Of a stretch of DNA of 64,000 bases, positions 25,901 to 36,984 are shown one piece after another. The position numbers were made by a program, and so were the translations under genes. The stretch covers positions 1,817,627 through 1,881,626 of the forward strand of contig CH003313.1 of the NCBI GenBank assembly GCA_000149265.1. The letters are read 5' to 3'. The stretch comes from Ciona savignyi (taxonomy: Eukaryota; Chordata; Ascidiacea; Phlebobranchia; Cionidae). Numbering within the stretch: the stretch's first letter is position 1; each line of letters opens with the position of its first letter. Below the pieces are notes generated by a model. It was not told the DNA's origin. It was given only the letters and a program-made list of their open reading frames with translations, and ran no database searches.

Positions 25901-28900
25901 GCAAACATTTTGCAGAACAATGGAAATACCATTGCTGGCATGTTAGAATATTGTTCTAAACGAGTTTGGTTGACCATTATTTTTTGTTTATATGCGAAAC
26001 TTGGAAATACTTTTTTGGTAAACTAGACGCTATATTCGTGCTTTATTTCGTTTAAAAGCGTTTTTCACAGCAAAATAAGTAAATAACCCGGTTTGTATGC
26101 AAGCAAAATATATTTTAAATGTCCGTCGTTTGTCACTCTCTTAAATTGTACAAGACAATGAGTGCTTGTTAAGTAATAATTTCAGAAACTAACTAAGAAT
26201 GTTTTGTTTTTGAATTCTTGTTTTGATATCCTTATATGTTTGGTTCCTTGAATTCGGGCATTTAAAATGATACGCATAGGCTACCAACATAATAGGTGCT
26301 TCTCCTAATGCTTATGCGTAGTGTTTGTTCCTGGAAAACGTGTCGCCCGAGGCAAGAGACTGAGAATTGCTATCAAGCATTAATTACAAGCTCAAGCCGT
26401 AGCCTGAAACGTTAATGCACTCCAGGTCTAAGTAGTAATAGACGCCAGGTATATTATAGTATCTCTAGTGTTTCGCTGTTTTTTTGTACTTGTCAGGATA
26501 TCCGACCAACGGTAAGGTGCATATTTACAATTAGTAGTCTATTAATATATTTAAGGTAACATTATTTTCGCTCTAGTAAGTACCAGCATTTAGTATTTAC
26601 CTAACTTTACTAAATACGTAAAATGTTTATGTTTTGTACGCAGTGCTTAATAACAACGGTGTGTATTATGTTGATGATACAAAAGCGTCGTATAATATTT
26701 ATGTAATTGATGACAGGACGTCGATTCGACGACTGCCATCGAACCATCTATTTAATAAGCACCTTGCTTATTTACCACAATTTCGTTTCACTGTATAACA
26801 GGCAGGTTCGACAATTATAATTTACATGATAAAGAACTTTACGTGCTAAAGAAAAATAGAACTATTTTCGGTTGAATGTTTTCACTCGGTCAAAACAACA
26901 TTGTACGTCATCGTATCAATTATACGTCACTGTGTTTTATCATTTTCTTTCAAGCAAACATTGATTTTAACTCAAATCCGAACAAAACAGGTGGTGTGGT
27001 GCGACAGTCGATTTACCACCCTCAGCGTTATGATGCAATCATTCTATTGTTTACGTTCGAAGCCAACACGTTCATGACGTTCATATAAAAAATCATGTAA
27101 TTGGAAAATTTTCTTTGCCAAATATTTTGAGAATTTTTAAAAAATACTGTGTTAATATTTCTGTAAGCATACGATTCTTGATTGGTCAACTTTACGTTGC
27201 GCAAAAGAGACTGTCGATCAATGTTTTATGACATCACTGCATTCTATGCGGCAAGTGAAGTTTTGGTGCTAAATTCCGCAAAAAAGTGTTATTTTTCCAA
27301 CCTAGGGTAATTATACCCAGCTGAATATTTTTCAACCTAGAGTGGTTACCAAGCTGAATATTTAACAACGAAAGTTATCTTAAATCGAGTGTGATAACGA
27401 AGCGATTTCGGGGCAAATATTATTTTTCTTATTACAACGATCGAATAATTTATTTAAAATTTTTAGAGATCTCGGAACATACAGTTGCATCATCCCAAAC
27501 AAAATTTAAACGATATTAAACCTTTTATAACGCCCTAAGTAAGACCTTATAACTAAAAAAACAGATCGCCATTTTGTTTCGGGGCTTCCGGGTAATACCC
27601 TAGATAGTTTCTCCAAAACTGCTATAGTGTACCTCGAAATAATGTTAGCCAACAGCCCTTACTTTTAAGCCCGTTGTTGCTAATCGTCCTATAAAAATTT
27701 AAAAACAAATCAATGCTTGCCTTCTACCAAGGGAAGCATAAAATCCCAATCGTGACATATATCAATTTGAAATAGTGGCGCTTAAAATTAAATTATGTGT
27801 AATAACGGCTTTTTCGTTGGTACTTGAACACTAACACGATGAATGTATAGCGCAAAGAAAATATGGAAGTTTAACTGAACGGTTGACCCATAATTTATGA
27901 AGGTGTTTTAGTGATTTACAAAATTTCCCCACGAGAGTTGTTTTTATCTGTATTTAATAAATATCCGGCTTAAGCTTTTATCGCCTTTTCAATCTTCCGC
28001 TGTCGTTTTAGTATTTCCAATGCAGGTGCTGCCACAATTGCTTTGCAGGTGTTACGTGCATGCAGTAAGAGTGATTGGGTTTAAATTGCAATACCGGGCT
28101 ACATAAAGCGTCTTCCCGTCAATTTATTCACATTGACAGTGTATCAAACACCCGGCATGGTTGTCGCCTCTTATGTTCTAACAACGGTTGTTTTAAAGGA
28201 AAACCAAAGTGTTAAGTGATGTAGACTTGCTTCTTTATTAATTATTACGGGCTTGATCCAAATGGAGTCCCGGCCTTACTACATCGAATACCAGATTCCG
28301 TTTTGTGCACCATTTATATGCTCTGATGAATATCCTGGTAATAGCAGCCGCGTGGTCATATGGAAGTGCATGCCAAGTCACTGCAGACAGAGGATTGAGG
28401 GCTTTATTGCTTTGCTGTCGATGTTAGCAGTACTGACAACTGTGTTTAATTCTGTGATCCTTGCTGCGAATTTATCCCCGAGAACGAGAAGATTACGACG
28501 CAGGAACCCGACTATGCAAAATTACTCCACATATGTGATCTCCATGGCCATAGCCGATTTGTTGGTGGGTGCAATCGTCCTGCCATTGGCGGTGGGTCAT
28601 TTTTACATGGAGGCTGCCACTGAGCGTACTTTAACCCTTGAAGCTGGTGATGAAAACTCCACAAGTCTAACCTACCACGCTACAATTACGGTTGAGGAAA
28701 TCATAGAAAGAAACACAAGTGCCGATATAGCTGATTTTACTTGGTTGCCTGAACACGACATGCAGTATTTGACGTCGTACACAACAGAAGAACCAAAGAG
28801 ATTGAACGCCATTAAAAACTGCCTGGGAGTGTTCGCACATATAGTTATCTTCGTATCAGTGTACACTTTAGCTGCTGCAAGCGCTGATAGATTCTATACT

Positions 28901-31900
28901 TCCACGAAACCAATAAGCAGTCGACCAATCAAGTTATCAAGGTAAACTTGCTAAAGCATATCTTTAAATTGTATATAAATATTTCATATGTATCTTTAAA
29001 AATTGTTTATATACCTTTTAAAATTCAAAGTACATCTTTTAAACCGTATATTTTCAAACTGAGTATTATTTGTGTCATTCTGTCTGTTGGGTCTGATATT
29101 TAAATGTTTTATTAAGATAAGCGGTGGTTGTTACGTAGTTAACACACTTTCCTTTTTACATTCTTGATTAACACTATTAGTACTACACTATTACACTATA
29201 AGTGTTAACACTATTTATTACGTGGTTTTACACTTTTAACTTTTTACAGCTCGTCATTTCGGCGATCGCATAAAAATGCTTCTCCCGATTCCACGCAACC
29301 TCTCTTCAACATCAGTCGTTCCACGTTTGCAGTCGTCATCATCTGGCTAGCTGGTCTTCTGTTTGGATTCGCCCCACTAGGTGTCTCTCGTGACTTACAT
29401 TTCCGATCAGTCGGTCACGTATACGTCGCGCTATCTTCAAGTGGAAATTACACCGCAAGCTTGACTTGGTAAGTAATTAAAACTTCTTCATTTTAATATT
29501 GGAATGTAGTGTAACTTGCTATTCAAAGCGCTCAAATTGGATTAAAACTTAGTATGTTAACGGACAATGTTGTTCATGTAGTGTTTCAGTGTGATATATC
29601 AGTTTTACAAGCACTCATACGAAAAGGTTTTAACTTATTTTTTATCTCAGTTTTGAACCCATGTTGAGCACGTTGCTAAGTCCGTTTTTTGTTATGTAAA
29701 TCTGTATATGTATCGGTCGCATTAACCATTCGTCTACCGTACGAAATAGTTTTAACTTAAATATGTCCGAAGGTACGGTGTGGCTCTTGCGCTCCCTCTC
29801 GTGGTAACGTGGGTGTTCAGCTTTCTGATCTGCGTGACCCTTTGGCGCCGAAAGCGAAGACTGAAACACTCAAGCGCCACAAGGAACTACTCGACCAAAA
29901 CATTAAACCGACAGCCGTCGGATCGAGACCAAGAAATATCAGTTCGTCAAACGAGCAGAGTTAGTGTGACGGTAAGCCACGGCACTGGGAGTGTGGTAGA
30001 GCGAATACTAAGCAACGATACGGACGAAGGAATGGTCGTGCCGGATGATCAACCATATTCTGTCGTTTTTGATGAAAACAATCCTAACAATGAGGGAAAT
30101 AGTTCTGCACCTCCTCCTTACCGCGGTCTGCAAAAACGAAGACGCTCAAGCGTAGATCTCGGGATATCATTGCGAAGACAGAATTCAAGTGAAACAGCAG
30201 AAGCTTTAAGATCAAAGCACAGAAGAATCGGATCGCAAGGAGACTCAGCAAGATATTCTGATGGGGATTGTCTGAAAACTCAAGCAGGATTTGTTGCGAT
30301 GAGGATCCTGTATCGAAAAAGCTGGAACGGATGTTCAGAAGAGGGGCCGTCCTTCCCGCAGAGTCCGGATCGTGTCAGGAGGGTTCTTCCAGTAACTCCA
30401 TTTCCTAGATCTTCTGGAAGTATTTCATCGATTTCAAACTCGAAGATCAACAGTCCCAAAACGCCAACACGAGAACGGAGGTGTGATGCTGGGCGTTCCG
30501 CCACGTCTTCCACTCGAGTTAGGAGAAAGTCCTCTGTTTTCCGCGCACGCGAGCTGCTCATGTCAAAATCGCTTGAAACAAATATCGCGAAGACTCTTTG
30601 TGCTGTGGTGTTGGCATGCACTGTGGCGGTTTTGCCTTTGTTGATCACTGTAACCACTCTATCGCGCAAGGAAAACGCCCCTAAGGAGGTTCTCAACGCG
30701 GAGGTATCGGCGATCATCGTATCCTTGACGATTCTTTTTTCAAATTGCTTATGGAACTCCATTATCTACGGGTCGCGCATGCCTTATTTCCGCAGCACTG
30801 TCATTCGTAAGATTCGCCGGTTAATGTCCAGAGTTAAAAGAAGCAAAGGTGGTCAGTTACTATCTACATTCTTCGGCAGTGTTCGTCGTGGTGTTAGTGG
30901 TACATCTTTCAGAAGCACTGGCAGCGCAGGCCCTGCCGTAGACAGTCGGATTGAAAGCGTCGAACCTGAACTGTAAATACACGGGTACTCTAAATTTCAC
31001 TCAATGAGAATTTATATGGCGTCTCTATTTGAAATATCGCGTTACTTATAAAATTCAATACTATAAAGCCGTTTGCTAGATAATTTCTTCTGCACTTAGG
31101 ACTACTTGCAGCACCAATTCTTTATACCCTATAGTTTTTACAGTGGAAATTTATAAAGTGCAATCTCATCTGTTATCACATCGTAGTGTATTTTGTGTTT
31201 CATTTTTTTAAATATTTTTACGAGACGATTTTCATTTGAAAATCTACATTTTCTTTTATGTAGTTTTGATATAATTTTGATTAAATCCATTAAGTAAGCT
31301 ACAAGCTATCCATTTGAGAAACGAGTTGAAAGCTACTTGAAGCCGATAAAAATACTTGCAATTGCTTAAAACCATCACCACTACTCCTATCCTGGTGCAT
31401 GTTAGGGCGGGCTGGATACTACTCATAAACCCATCAATGTTGTAAATTCATTGTGACTTTTTTCCGTAACTTTCCGAGTATTATGTTATTTTCTTCCGTG
31501 ATTTCAGTTTTGAAAAGCAACTATCTATTATTCTTATGAACTCACTGCCCTTCCGAAATTAAGTTCCATATGTACATACATATATGTTCGTTGTAGTGGT
31601 ATTTGTGATATGTTTACTGTTACACTTTCAGTCGTGTTATTTTAGTTGAAACCGAATCAAAATAAAATGTCGTTTTCAGGGAAAACTAATATAAAATCAA
31701 AAAGGAAAGTGGTGAACAGGCATACCAAGTATTCGCTTGGGTTTTAAGTGTAAAAATTGTCATTTTATGTTTAAAAAGTCAGGGGTGGACAACTTCTATA
31801 GTCGGCGGGACAGATGTGGGAAAATGAAGTTCTTGGTGAACCGGATTAGTCCATTAATAGTTAAATATCTTAATTACAGAGTATGGTTAGATACAGTCTG

Positions 31901-34900
31901 CGAGCCGGTCAAAATCCCTTCACGGGCCGGACCCGACCAGCGGGCCGTATGTAGGCCATGCCTTGTCTATAAGCTAATCGTTTAAAGACATTAAAAAGGG
32001 TGTGATCTAGGTTAAGCTTAAACTTTACCACTCATTAAACATCATGTACCGTTCGGAGGGACGTCCGGTTGAGGATGTGATGTCGGAGCTGCGAGATCTG
32101 GTAGCGGTCTTCCTCCATCCGCTTCTCCCGCTTCGATCCATTCTTCCACTCGGTTCATCCTCCCTTTCATACCAGTGACGTCGACTGTGACATCAGCTAA
32201 CCGATCTGACAAAGCAGTTTTTTACTGAGTTAAGTTTCGAAACCAAGATTGGCTCTTTACTTGGACCGTTTTTGTATAGGAGTCGGTATATGTATTTTTT
32301 TATCTTAGTTTCGAACCCATTATGAGCTCGTTGCTAGGACCGTTTTTATTATGTAAATATGTATAAGTATCGGTCGCTAATCGGCCACACGACTGTACCT
32401 GACAACGCAGTTACTTCTGTGTCGGAAATTCCCTCTGTACTTCCATCTAACGAGCGGTTATGAAGGGATACGATTGATGAAAGGACGGAAAGTTCGGTTT
32501 TCAGGTCTTGGGTCTGTATGAATGAACAATGACACGTATTTAGTACATTTTTGTTCATTGCCTGTAGAATATTGCTCCGTAACTTTTTTTTTGGAAAACT
32601 TACTAAATTTTGACGGAACATTGCATTCTACTAGAAGAGTCTGATAGCTGTAATATTCAAATTGCAAAAACTAAAATTATTTTTATTTGGTGTGTTTAAA
32701 AAAATATTATATTCTGGCCTATAAAAAAGTTTGACACCGTTTAAATTCTGATATATCCAATATAAACCAAACCGGAAACAGACAATCCTGACGGTTGAGA
32801 TGCCTTGGGTTACTGTTTTGTGGAAAACATATTCGAGAAGCCGTTTTAAACATTATTAATATAATTCAAGATCGCTTAAAGACTAATTTTCCAGTTCTCA
32901 TTTGACAATGTCACAAATATAAAGGTTGTTAATTCGAGGGGGAAACTAAAAGGAGGGAAAGCGAGAAATAGGGAAGGAGGGAAAATGCTCACTAAAAAGA
33001 TTATGGCATGAGAATGTTGGAGTTGGGGTTGGTTTTGGGGTTGAGATTAGTATTTAGAGAAGGGTTAAAATTAATTTCCATAGTTGTGGTTAGCAGTTTC
33101 TCCTTCCCGTTTTTCCATATTTTAGTGTTGCCCATAATTCGAGCCTCATTTAAGCATTAATTACTCACTCGCATATCAAGTTGCTGAGTTTTTAATCTCA
33201 ATTCACGGTTCTGTCCGCTGAGGATAGCGTTTTGTTGTCTGATCACTTCCTGGAGATCAGTTGCTGCCTGAAAATCAAGATTGTTGATCATAAGAAGAAC
33301 CCTTTGTATTAAAAGGGCAAGGACCACGAAAAATCAAAGTAAATATGTTTGGTTTACTAGAAATCACATTTGTTTGGTTTACTTAAGAAATCACATTTAA
33401 ATTATAAGAATGATTTAAAATTTATAAAATGGTTGTAAATAGGTTTAAATGGCGTCTAAACAGTGCTAAATAGCGCTATAATTTTTTAGTTGCTAAGGGC
33501 CCCATTGTGACGTTTCACGTACCAGTCATGTGAAGCTGTCATGAAAACACTTATTAAAAACGCCTGTTCACTGACGATGTTTAGTTTAAAAAATTAAAAA
33601 AAAACAATATAAATATCTGTGTACCATTTCTTAGTGCTTAACGGAATTGATATAGTTAGTTACTGGTTATCGATTCTACATGTGTCGGTTACCATTTCCA
33701 CAATCCATCACCGATTTTACATAAAGTTACATACCTAAAACGTTAGTTATTCTACGAGCGGACTCTGTTCCGTCAGTGATCTAAATTGTCACACTTATTG
33801 CGAGACATGGGAGAAAGTTATAGTGATAATAAGTGGACGCCTCTTTTAAATTGGAAGATATTTAATAGGCCTACGTGATTGACACTGCATGTATACTTGT
33901 TTGTGATAAGATAAATAAAAAAATCACTGAAATCACACCAGACTTTCACCGGAGTCAACAGTTACCTGTGCTCTTCTCTTTAAAATTTCGTTCTGGTGTT
34001 TGAGTCTCCTTAGAGTGGCGTTCATCACCGTAAGATCAAAAGATGCTCCGTTCCCTTCAGCGGGCGGTTGTATTCGATCGGTTGTGAACCGAACCAGGGT
34101 TGAAGGTAAAGTGCGGAGGACGCTATTCATCTGTGAAAAAGTTTTTTTTAAAGAAACAACAGTTCCAGTGGCCCAGGTTAGCTCGACATACTTATATTAC
34201 ATTATTAGAAATACGCTGGACTAGCTATTTGCTAATTTGATAAATTATCCTCGGTTGAGTATTTTACGGACACAGTCAGTCGAAATGCGGGTTGCCATTC
34301 GATTACTATGTCATCTAAAAAAACGACATATTTTGTATATTACATAGGTTATTCATGTTTATCCCCGTGGGTGGGAAAGACAATGGAATTAACACACAAG
34401 GCAGATCATCCCGCGCCCACCGTTGGGTTACCGGATTTATTGCAGTGTGTTGTGTATGATTCACACGTTCCTTTAATTTGGTAGAACTTATTAATCCGCC
34501 GGGTTCAGGCAATATCCGCAATAAGTGCCTTGCCCAATGATACAACCGACTAGCTAGCGACCAGTTACGTACACACGACCATTCGGCGAAAAGTGACGCA
34601 CCAATTAACCAGACTAATCTATCGGTATGCTGGTGCAAATGATGAGATCAAGGCTGATAGAGTGCCTTTGCAGTGCGTTAGGGCTTTTGTAAGTTTAAAA
34701 ATAATACATACCTCGTTTACTGAAGTTTGAACGACAGCTAAATTCTCAGTTATCGTTCCTTTTAGCTCTAAAATAATCTGATCTACGTCTTCCTGAATGC
34801 TGTTTGAAATATTGTGGCGCAATTCGAGTAGAAAAGGTGCGATGTCGATTGTTTGGTTTCCCATACTCGCCATGGATATGTTGGGTGCTGTGCATATATC

Positions 34901-36225
34901 CTCCAGCCTCGTAAGTTGATCTAAATGTTTGCATTTATTACTTTTAGATAGAGTGGAGCCAACTAAATTAATTTCTAAGCGAGGGTGGATCCGGTAGTGT
35001 CGGAGTCATAGTTTCTAGGTTAGTGTTTTGCCAAGTAACAGCGGTGGGGATTTCCCAAGGTTGAAATGGTTGAAAGTCACATGTGCTGGCATTCGTGACG
35101 TCGTTTCTAGTTAAGCCTTGCAGTTTTGTAAGAATTGAGCAGGTCATCTGCTTGGTACAACGTTTAATCCTACTACCGGTCAATACTATTACTCGGGTTT
35201 TGGGCTTGATGGTGTGTTCAAGCTATTTATAGATGAAAGTTATTGAAGATTTTGAGTGACGCATGTACGGTCGTGTGGCCGAATGGTTAACAGTACCGAT
35301 ACATATACCAAATCACATACAAAAAAAGCGGTGTTGGGGACGAGCTCATGATGGGTTCGAAACTAAGCCCAATAAAGAAAGAAAAGAATTTGAATGACTC
35401 GGAAACAATAAAATGAAAAAATAATTGAACATAGAAATCGGACAATTGCGAATGCATAATTCTATATAATCCAGGGGTCGGCAATCTTTTGCATTTAAAC
35501 AGCCATTTTAACAGATATTCCACTAAATACAAATAACTAGGAGTCGCAAAACTAATAATATTTTCACAATAAAAAGAAAACAACACTATGTAAGATAAAA
35601 AACGCGATTGTTCATCTGTTTGTTTCACTTATGTATGGTATTAAACTTTTTAAGCGCTTACTACAGTAGCAAAAAAATAATAATAGCCGCATAAGAAGTA
35701 TAAAAGGGCCACATACGGCTAAGAAGCCGCAGGTTGTCCACTCCTGATTTGGTCACTCGAACACTCGGTCTGAATTGTTTAAATTGTATTTTCCAACTTA
35801 CTTTGGATGCTTGCTTCAAATCTGTTGATTTTCTTTTTTAATTTGCAACCGGTTGGACATGCTGGCTGTAAATGCAATAATTTAATCACAATTAAAATAG
35901 CGGCGAGAGTAGAGTCGTATGGCCGAATTGTTAAATCGACCGATACATATAAAGATTTCCCTATAAAAATCTACCTTCATGACGTGCAAATTACGGTTCG
36001 AAACCTATACCCCGAAATAAAATAGTCGCGTTCAAGTTGTAATGAAAGTTTGTTTCTTTAAAACCTTTACGCAATTAGAAATATGTAATTGGGTAAATTT
36101 ACCTTTGTCTTCGGCTTTTTCCTGTTGCGAATGGCTTCAAATACATCCTCTGAAAAAATGGCGCAAACTTCACTACAAACTACAATAACTAGCAACAGAG
36201 TAATATGTGATGCAAACGCCTTCAT
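13994..36225 (-). CDS. Secreted fibrinogen-like protein (signal peptide, CPTGC ring motif, coiled coil, fibrinogen C-terminal domain)
   Basis: Eleven exons, 5' to 3': 36225-36103, 35865-35802, 35185-35081 (tentative), 34962-34712 (start tentative), 34130-33966, 33267-33169, 32513-32399, 16592-16407, 15522-15351, 14845-14706, 14217-13994. All phases agree and give about 547 residues. Exon 1 gives a signal peptide (MKAFASHITLLLVIVVC). Exon 2 has CPTGC followed by basic residues, like the disulfide ring of fibrinogen chains. Exons 4-7 are polar and helix-prone, as in coiled-coil stalks. Exons 8-11 are a complete fibrinogen domain: DCQELYNMG, GGGWTVIQRRRDG, DLDND, NCAE, GWWYRACTDSNLNGRY and GIQWNTWH. 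The domain usually binds glycans, acetyl groups or protein knobs. Ligand is not predictable here. The 15.8-kb intron 7 encloses a GPCR gene on the other strand. Exons 1-7 and 8-11 could in principle be two genes, but exon 7 ends in exactly the phase exon 8 needs, recreating the usual D-C-Q start. Confidence 0.85.
14297..14466 (-). mobile_element. SINE-1 copy in fibrinogen-like intron 10, truncated
   Basis: Starts with AGGATAGGATAGGA (the reversed tail). The 3' half is then deleted, and the central domain and head follow. A separate 3'-end fragment (GGGGATAAACATGAATATCC) lies on the + strand at 14561-14592. Confidence 0.8.
15142..15335. mobile_element. Degenerate hAT-like MITE in fibrinogen-like intron 9
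   Basis: The left end ACATGGGCAAACCACAGCCC followed by GCAGGCC recalls the ends of hAT MITEs. A matching right end around 15290-15320 (GCGGACCAAATCAATGTGGG) is poor, and no target duplication was found. Confidence 0.35.
16139..16216 (-). mobile_element. SINE-1 3'-end fragment with extended tail
   Basis: Four and a half AGGAT units lead into the reversed 3' end of SINE-1 (TTCATGTTTATCCCCGTGAA). This is the longest tail in the window and shows the TATCC repeat nature of the 3' end. Confidence 0.8.
16609..16896 (+). mobile_element. SINE-1 copy at the edge of fibrinogen-like intron 7
   Basis: Full-length copy starting 17 bases beyond the acceptor side of exon 8 (exon starts at 16592 on the minus strand). 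It therefore sits in the polypyrimidine and branch-point neighbourhood. Confidence 0.85.
16897..28261. other. Long gene-free stretch: intron of the fibrinogen-like gene and upstream region of the GPCR
   Basis: About 11 kb without a convincing exon. Short open frames (for example 19770-20060 and 20253-20561) have no recognisable domain, and the second overlaps a SINE-2 copy. Between 22.78 and 23.17 kb three TTACGTCA sites lie in a somewhat GC-richer patch. Repeat density is much lower than in the rest of the window, which fits retained regulatory DNA (inference). Confidence 0.45.
20258..20345 (+). mobile_element. SINE-2 copy, diverged
   Basis: The tRNA-Ser/Leu-like head GTGGCCAAATGGTTTACGCG is followed by GATACATATACCA, a AAAACGGTTTTAGTGACG block and a decayed B box. 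SINE-2 has five copies here, about 100 bases each. Confidence 0.6.
28262..30976 (+). CDS. Class A (rhodopsin-like) G protein-coupled receptor, orphan
   Basis: Three exons: 28262-28941, 29250-29468, 29773-30976, giving 700 residues. Approximate helices are TM1 47-70, TM2 90-115 (ISMAIADLLVG), TM3 187-207 with a DRF variant of DRY (209-211), TM4 253-270, TM5 301-325, TM6 573-595 and TM7 610-633 with NSIIY in place of NPxxY. The third intracellular loop is about 245 residues, rich in Ser, Arg and Pro, a likely site of phosphorylation and G-protein control. The loop between TM2 and TM3 is about 70 residues with NST and NTS glycosylation sites. TM3 has the conserved Cys but extracellular loop 2 has none. 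TM6 lacks CWxP (CTVAVLP instead). The general build recalls aminergic receptors, but TM3 shows no amine-binding Asp that I can assign, so the ligand is unknown. An upstream in-frame TTG is not the start, and the ATG at 28262 is the first. The gene lies inside intron 7 of the opposite-strand fibrinogen-like gene. Confidence 0.88.
29645..29744 (-). mobile_element. SINE-2 copy in GPCR intron 2
   Basis: The reverse complement reads GTACGGTAGACGAATGG, then CGACCGATACATATAC, ACGGACTTAGCAACG, GGGTTCAAAACTGAG and an A-rich tail. It ends 28 bases before the acceptor of GPCR exon 3. Confidence 0.75.
30977..32284. other. 3' region of the GPCR gene, intron of the fibrinogen-like gene
   Basis: AT-rich. 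AATAAA at 31661-31666 is a possible GPCR polyadenylation signal. A hAT-like MITE lies at 31780-31965. No exon seen. Confidence 0.4.
31780..31965. mobile_element. hAT-like MITE, degenerate
   Basis: The left end CAGGGGTGGACAAC and the right end GGCCATGCCTTG are roughly inverted. The interior near the right end is GC-rich (CGGGCCGTATGTAGGCC), as in hAT MITEs. No clean 8-bp duplication. Confidence 0.45.
32285..32398 (-). mobile_element. SINE-2 copy abutting fibrinogen-like exon 7
   Basis: The reverse complement starts GTACAGTCGTGTGGCCG directly after the last base of exon 7 (32399), then CGACCGATACTTATAC, ACGGTCCTAGCAACGAGC, GGGTTCGAAACTAAG and an A-rich tail. The GT of the splice donor is the first dinucleotide of the SINE-2 match. 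Confidence 0.8.
32935..33150. repeat. Family H-related MITE with TTGGGGTTG core
   Basis: The core TTGGGGTTGAGATTAGTATT with AGGGTTAAAATTA and TTTCCATAG closely matches the core of the 42880-43091 element. The flanking arms are purine-rich on the left (GGAGGGAAAGCGAG) and pyrimidine-rich on the right (CTCCTTCCCGTTTTTCC), so they differ from the other family members. It sits in intron 6 of the fibrinogen-like gene. Confidence 0.5.
34346..34625 (-). mobile_element. SINE-1 copy in fibrinogen-like intron 4
   Basis: Nearly full length, in the same orientation as the gene. Both the 3'-end block and the head are clear. Confidence 0.85.
35264..35370 (+). mobile_element. SINE-2 copy in fibrinogen-like intron 2
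   Basis: The best preserved head: GTACGGTCGTGTGGCCGAAT, then GGTTAACAG, CCGATACATATACCA, GACGAGCTCATGATGGG, and B box GGGTTCGAAACTAAG. Confidence 0.8.
35472..35748. mobile_element. hAT-like MITE in fibrinogen-like intron 2
   Basis: The left end CAGGGGTCGGCAATC and the right end, complement of CAGGAGTGGACAACCTGCGG, form imperfect terminal inverted repeats of the hAT type. Flanks ATATAATC and ATTTGGTC are only partly alike. The same end type recurs at 63714. Confidence 0.6.
35914..36015 (+). mobile_element. SINE-2 copy in fibrinogen-like intron 1
   Basis: GTAGAGTCGTATGGCCGAAT head, CGACCGATACATATAAAG, and B box ACGGTTCGAAACC. Diverged in the middle. Confidence 0.7.
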
Positions 36226-36500
36226 GTCTTATTCTTTAACAAGCTGTATCGGCAGAATTAATAACTCGGTGGCTCAAATCTCTTAAAAGGATATGTGGTT
36301 AAGACTAATCATTAACTAGATTAAATAAGCAACGGGTAACCAATATCTCTGCAGACCCTCACAACGTCTGGGAGTTTGTTTGGCATTAAGTTATCGCCAG
36401 AACTATACACCAGACTCTGTGGTGGGTCTTGGCTCGTTTAGTCCTATAGTGTAATATAGAGCTAACGCTCAACATGAACCGTATGAATTAATTAAAAATA

Positions 36501-36676
36501 GGGTAGGATAATTATGTTTATCCCCGTGAATTGGAAAACGAATGGGGTTAACACACGGGCAATCGTAAGATTACCTTGCGCCCTTCGTTGAGTTAGCTAT
36601 TTCAGCTATTGCAGTTTTTTTGTATGTTTCACACATAACTTCAATTTAGTAGAACCCATTAATCCGCTGGTTTCCT
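36501..36676 (-). mobile_element. SINE-1 copy, truncated before the head
   Basis: Begins at the reversed tail (GGGTAGGATAATTATG) and stops after AACCCATTAATCCGCTGG. The head and most of the central domain are absent. Confidence 0.8.
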
Positions 36677-36984
36677 GCAGTGAGTTACATCGCATTAATT
36701 GCATTCATCATATTCTTTACCTAGTCACGCATTGAACAGTCAGCCGAATGCTGGGTGATCATAATACGCCGGTTGTGTTGTTTGACATGACACTTAGCTG
36801 ACGTTAGCTTATCTAAGCGACTGCTACAGTTTCTTCCATGAGCTTAAAATCAAACAGGCGGCATGTGGCAGAGATAAAACGAGTCGACATAAATTATCCG
36901 GTCAAAACGTGGACTGTGCAACTAGTGATATTAAGCAGGCCTTCAACTAATTATTCTCTTTATCTCTCCAATGCAAACTGACGT

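Noticed and set aside
34968..35183. Uninterrupted frame after fibrinogen-like exon 3, ending in a Pro/Thr-rich stretch
   Set aside because: Read to its stop it cannot connect to exon 4. A donor at 35080 keeps phase, so the later part is treated as intron. Only tentatively resolved.
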